A DNA stretch of 6,538 nt. Origin: Clostridiales bacterium. Its GTDB lineage: Bacteria > Bacillota > Clostridia > Oscillospirales > Ruminococcaceae. The DNA is taken from contig JAAZIT010000381.1 in assembly GCA_012800685.1 (NCBI GenBank), positions 1 to 6,538 of the forward strand, written 5' to 3'. Shown one piece after another: positions 4,656-6,538 of the stretch. The position numbers and the translations under genes were made by a program. Under the pieces are notes generated by a model that was not told the origin of the DNA, searched no databases, and saw only the letters and a list, made by a program, of their open reading frames with translations. The first letter of the stretch is position 1. Every line of letters starts with the position of its first letter.

Positions 4656-5809
4656 GTATAGTTGAAACTGTTAGCTTTAAAATAACAGGAAATTCAATCT
4701 CAAAGCTTTTAAATAAATTCCTTGATTTAAGAATCAAATGTAGGAATTTAATTGTGAGCGGCAATGCGGTTTTTGGGCAAACTAGCATTATAGATTGGAA
4801 ATCTGTTGAGAATATATGCCGTGAGCTAGATATGGAAATTGAAATAGTTGAGAAAAAGGGGTTATCGCTTAACCTAAGGTGGCTCTGGCATAGAAAAGGT
4901 ATTATTTTAGGCTTTACAGTTGGCTTGATAATGATAACACTTCTATCAAATATTATGCTTCAGGTTAGATTTAAAGGAGGCAATGATGAAACTAAACAGT
5001 TACTTTTAAATTATATGAAGGATAAAAACATTTCCTATGGATGCTTTATGCCATCGATTGATACTTTTAATTTAGAGCTTGAAATGTTGCAGGAATTTGA
5101 TGAGATTTCATGGATAGGTATATATAAAACTGGTGGAACTCTAAATATAGATCTTATTGAGTCATATGCAAAAACCGAGAATTCTCAGAGACGATTGCCT
5201 AGTGACTTGATAGCTTCTCATGATGGAAAGATAGTGAAAGTTGAGGTGTTTGGCGGTGCCTTGCTTACTACAGTAGGAAGTGGAGTACACAAAGGTCAAG
5301 TCCTTGTTAGTGGAAAAGTACAGCTATCAGATACAGAAACTAAAATGTATCGTTCAGAAGGCAATATCTACGCTGAATACGTAGAAACTGTTTCATTTAA
5401 TTGTAATTATGAAGATGAACGAATGGTTATGCTACCTGATGTTGAAAAAAGATATTTTCTTAAATTTTACGAAATAGATTTACCTCTCACGTTTTCAAAA
5501 AAAATTAAAGGACAGTATAAAACAAAAGATAAAATTAATAAGCTGTCATTTTTAGGCATAGATTTGCCTATTAACGTTAAATCGGTTGAATATACTCCTT
5601 ACAATTTTGATGTTGTAAATTATTCTAAAGAAGAAGCTGAAAAAGAAGCATATAGGCTTAGTAAAAACTATGAAGATAATTTACTAAAAAATTGTGAAAT
5701 ACTAGATAAAAAGGAAAGTATTTCACACAGCGAAAATGGCATTAAGCTTGATGTTACATATACCGTTATTAAGAATATAGCGGTAGAAAAAGAAATTTTG
5801 ATTAAATAG
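4652..5809 (+). CDS. yqfD: Sporulation protein YqfD, TTG start
   Basis: A 385-residue sporulation protein of the YqfD family (B. subtilis YqfD about 398), a single-pass membrane protein made in the mother cell under SigE; its role is unresolved. The N-terminal domain (1-80) begins VETVSFKITGNSISKLLNKF and is followed by one strong transmembrane helix at about 82-104 (KGIILGFTVGLIMITLLSNI). Residues 105-385 would lie across the membrane and are beta-rich, with the family blocks EISWIGIYKTGGTLNIDLIE (151-170), LIASHDGKIVKVEVFGG (186-202) and GSGVHKGQVLVSG (209-221). Start: the frame has no ATG in the right place; TTG (4652-4654) lies just after AAAAGGGGGAAG (4635-4646) and overlaps the yqfC stop as TTGA. 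This gives the family's usual N-terminus and implies translational coupling. No convincing terminator follows before the phoH promoter. Confidence 0.92.
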   Translation: MSIVETVSFKITGNSISKLLNKFLDLRIKCRNLIVSGNAVFGQTSIIDWKSVENICRELDMEIEIVEKKGLSLNLRWLWHRKGIILGFTVGLIMITLLSNIMLQVRFKGGNDETKQLLLNYMKDKNISYGCFMPSIDTFNLELEMLQEFDEISWIGIYKTGGTLNIDLIESYAKTENSQRRLPSDLIASHDGKIVKVEVFGGALLTTVGSGVHKGQVLVSGKVQLSDTETKMYRSEGNIYAEYVETVSFNCNYEDERMVMLPDVEKRYFLKFYEIDLPLTFSKKIKGQYKTKDKINKLSFLGIDLPINVKSVEYTPYNFDVVNYSKEEAEKEAYRLSKNYEDNLLKNCEILDKKESISHSENGIKLDVTYTVIKNIAVEKEILIK

Positions 5810-5840
5810 AACAAAAGCACTTTTCTTTTTTGCTAATATG

Positions 5841-5849
5841 TGGTATAAT
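5841..5849 (+). promoter_or_regulatory. Extended -10 promoter for phoH
   Basis: TGGTATAAT (5841-5849) is a perfect extended -10 element. The -35 region is only a T/C tract (5821-5831), with no TTGACA-like box at the right spacing. Transcription would start near 5856, giving a leader of about 96 bases that contains the 9-base repeats and the hairpin. This would let phoH be expressed in vegetative cells even though the yqfC-yqfD genes just upstream are sporulation genes. Confidence 0.5.
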
Positions 5850-5886
5850 AAATTATTAGAAATACTTAATATTTTTAATAATTTTT

Positions 5887-5913
5887 ATGCAGATTATGCA
5901 GATTATGCAGATT
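5887..5913 (+). repeat. Three tandem copies of a 9-base unit in the phoH leader
   Basis: ATGCAGATT occurs three times head to tail without any mismatch (5887-5895, 5896-5904, 5905-5913). It lies between the phoH promoter signal and its ribosome binding site, outside any gene. The unit length is a multiple of three and contains ATG, but no ribosome binding site precedes it. Copies could vary in number by slippage. No further copy is seen elsewhere in the window. Confidence 0.9.
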
Positions 5914-5923
5914 TACACTGCAA

Positions 5924-5951
5924 AGAGGAGGACACAGCTTAGCTGTTAAAT
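5924..5951 (+). promoter_or_regulatory. phoH ribosome binding site with a spacer hairpin
   Basis: AGAGGAGG (5924-5931) is a strong Shine-Dalgarno sequence but lies 20 bases before the ATG at 5952, far beyond the usual 5-9. Between them ACAGC (5934-5938) and GCTGT (5942-5946) form a perfect 5-base stem with the 3-base loop TTA. Folding this hairpin removes 13 bases and leaves 7, the ideal spacing. No ATG, GTG or TTG exists nearer the site; an in-frame TAG (5940-5942) rules out an upstream extension. Confidence 0.65.
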
Positions 5952-6538
5952 ATGACTGAAAAAATAATAACTGTTGATAATTTTGAAAGTATGCTGACTT
6001 TATTTGGTAGCTATGATGAAAACATTAATTTAATACAAAAAGAGTTTAATGTTGTTATTCTTAATAGGGGTTCTGATATTCGTGTTTCTGGCGAAGAAAA
6101 AAATGTTAAACTTGCTAAAGATACAATTGAAACTTTGATTGTTATGATGAAAAAAGGCGAGGGATTGACAAAACAGAATATTAGATATGTATTTTCATTA
6201 ACTAAAGAAGGCGAACAACAAAAAATCCATTCTCTTACGAAAGACGGTATTTGTGTAACAACAAGTGGAAGAATTGTTAAACCGAAAACATTAGGACAAA
6301 AGAATTATGTTGATTCTATTAAAAACAACACTATTGTTATTGGAGTAGGTCCTGCTGGAACAGGAAAGACTTATTTAGCTGTTGCTATGGCGGTTAAAGC
6401 TTTTAAGGCTCATGATGTAAATAAAATCATATTAACACGACCAGCTGTTGAGGCTGGTGAGAAATTAGGCTTTTTACCAGGTGATTTACAAAATAAAGTT
6501 GATCCTTATCTAAGACCTTTATATGATGCCCTTTTTGA
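5952..6538 (+). CDS. phoH: PhoH family ATPase, N-terminal 195 residues (runs off window)
   Basis: This is the start of a PhoH/YqfE-type protein, a cytoplasmic P-loop NTPase that binds nucleic acid and is associated with RNA metabolism; its genes often neighbour ybeY, the rRNA-processing endonuclease. Residues 1-70 form the N-terminal KH-like RNA-binding region (LTLFGSYDENINLIQKEFNV ... GEEKNVKLAKDTIETLI). After the linker VKPKTLGQKNYVDSI (109-123) comes the Walker A motif GPAGTGKT (133-140). The PhoH signature RPAVEAGEKLGFLPGDLQNK (163-182) and DPYLRPLYDALF (184-195) follow; the frame is still open at base 6538. The family is about 320 residues, so roughly 125 are missing. The ATG at 5952 gives the standard family N-terminus. 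It sits 142 bases after yqfD and follows the conserved yqfC-yqfD-phoH order, so ybeY would be expected next. Confidence 0.96.
   Translation, partial: MTEKIITVDNFESMLTLFGSYDENINLIQKEFNVVILNRGSDIRVSGEEKNVKLAKDTIETLIVMMKKGEGLTKQNIRYVFSLTKEGEQQKIHSLTKDGICVTTSGRIVKPKTLGQKNYVDSIKNNTIVIGVGPAGTGKTYLAVAMAVKAFKAHDVNKIILTRPAVEAGEKLGFLPGDLQNKVDPYLRPLYDALF

Noticed and set aside
5812..5832. Possible terminator after yqfD (CAAAAG ... CTTTTTTG)
   Set aside because: The stem would be almost entirely A-T with a 7-base loop and would be weak; the T tract is followed at once by the phoH promoter signal. I do not count it as a terminator.
5943..5945. CTG as an alternative phoH start closer to the ribosome binding site
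   Set aside because: CTG is a very rare start, would be buried in the hairpin, and the ATG at 5952 already gives the normal family N-terminus.

Overview
The window is AT-rich, gene-dense DNA and looks like the chromosome of an endospore-forming, low-GC Gram-positive bacterium in the Clostridia; Oscillospiraceae-like anaerobes would fit. The evidence is four recognisable sporulation-type genes (spoIIM-like, ylbJ-like, yqfC, yqfD), strong AGGAGG-type ribosome binding sites, A/T-rich codon use, and two small Cys-containing proteins of a kind I recall from clostridial genomes. I see no mobile element, CRISPR array, tRNA or rRNA.

Left part (1-1910, plus strand). The window opens inside the 3' end of proC (proline biosynthesis). 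After a 57-base gap with a good SigA-like promoter comes a SpoIIM-family membrane protein. Twenty bases later comes a DUF624/YesL-type membrane protein, and a strong intrinsic terminator closes the pair. They look like a two-gene operon of membrane proteins.

Middle (1911-4330). A 281-residue protein with 22 cysteines stands alone. It has its own leader with an 11-bp inverted repeat, a very strong Shine-Dalgarno sequence and a 13-bp perfect terminator. Facing it on the minus strand are a 69-residue four-cysteine protein and, upstream of that, a YlbJ-type sporulation membrane protein.

Right part (4315-6538, plus strand). yqfC and yqfD (coupled by a TTGA overlap, with yqfD starting at TTG) are followed by phoH, which runs off the window. 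This order matches the conserved Firmicutes cluster yqfC-yqfD-phoH-ybeY. ylbJ and yqfC diverge from a 77-base gap in which two SigE-like promoters appear to be interlocked, each one's -10 element lying on the other's -35. PhoH has a leader with three tandem 9-base repeats, and a small hairpin lies exactly between its Shine-Dalgarno sequence and its ATG.

Taken together the region is dominated by mother-cell sporulation functions (engulfment, cortex or spore-envelope formation) set between housekeeping genes (proC, phoH). I found no clear novel multi-gene system. The most interesting items are the interlocked divergent promoters, the uncharacterised Cys-rich protein and its leader, and the unusual phoH translation start region.
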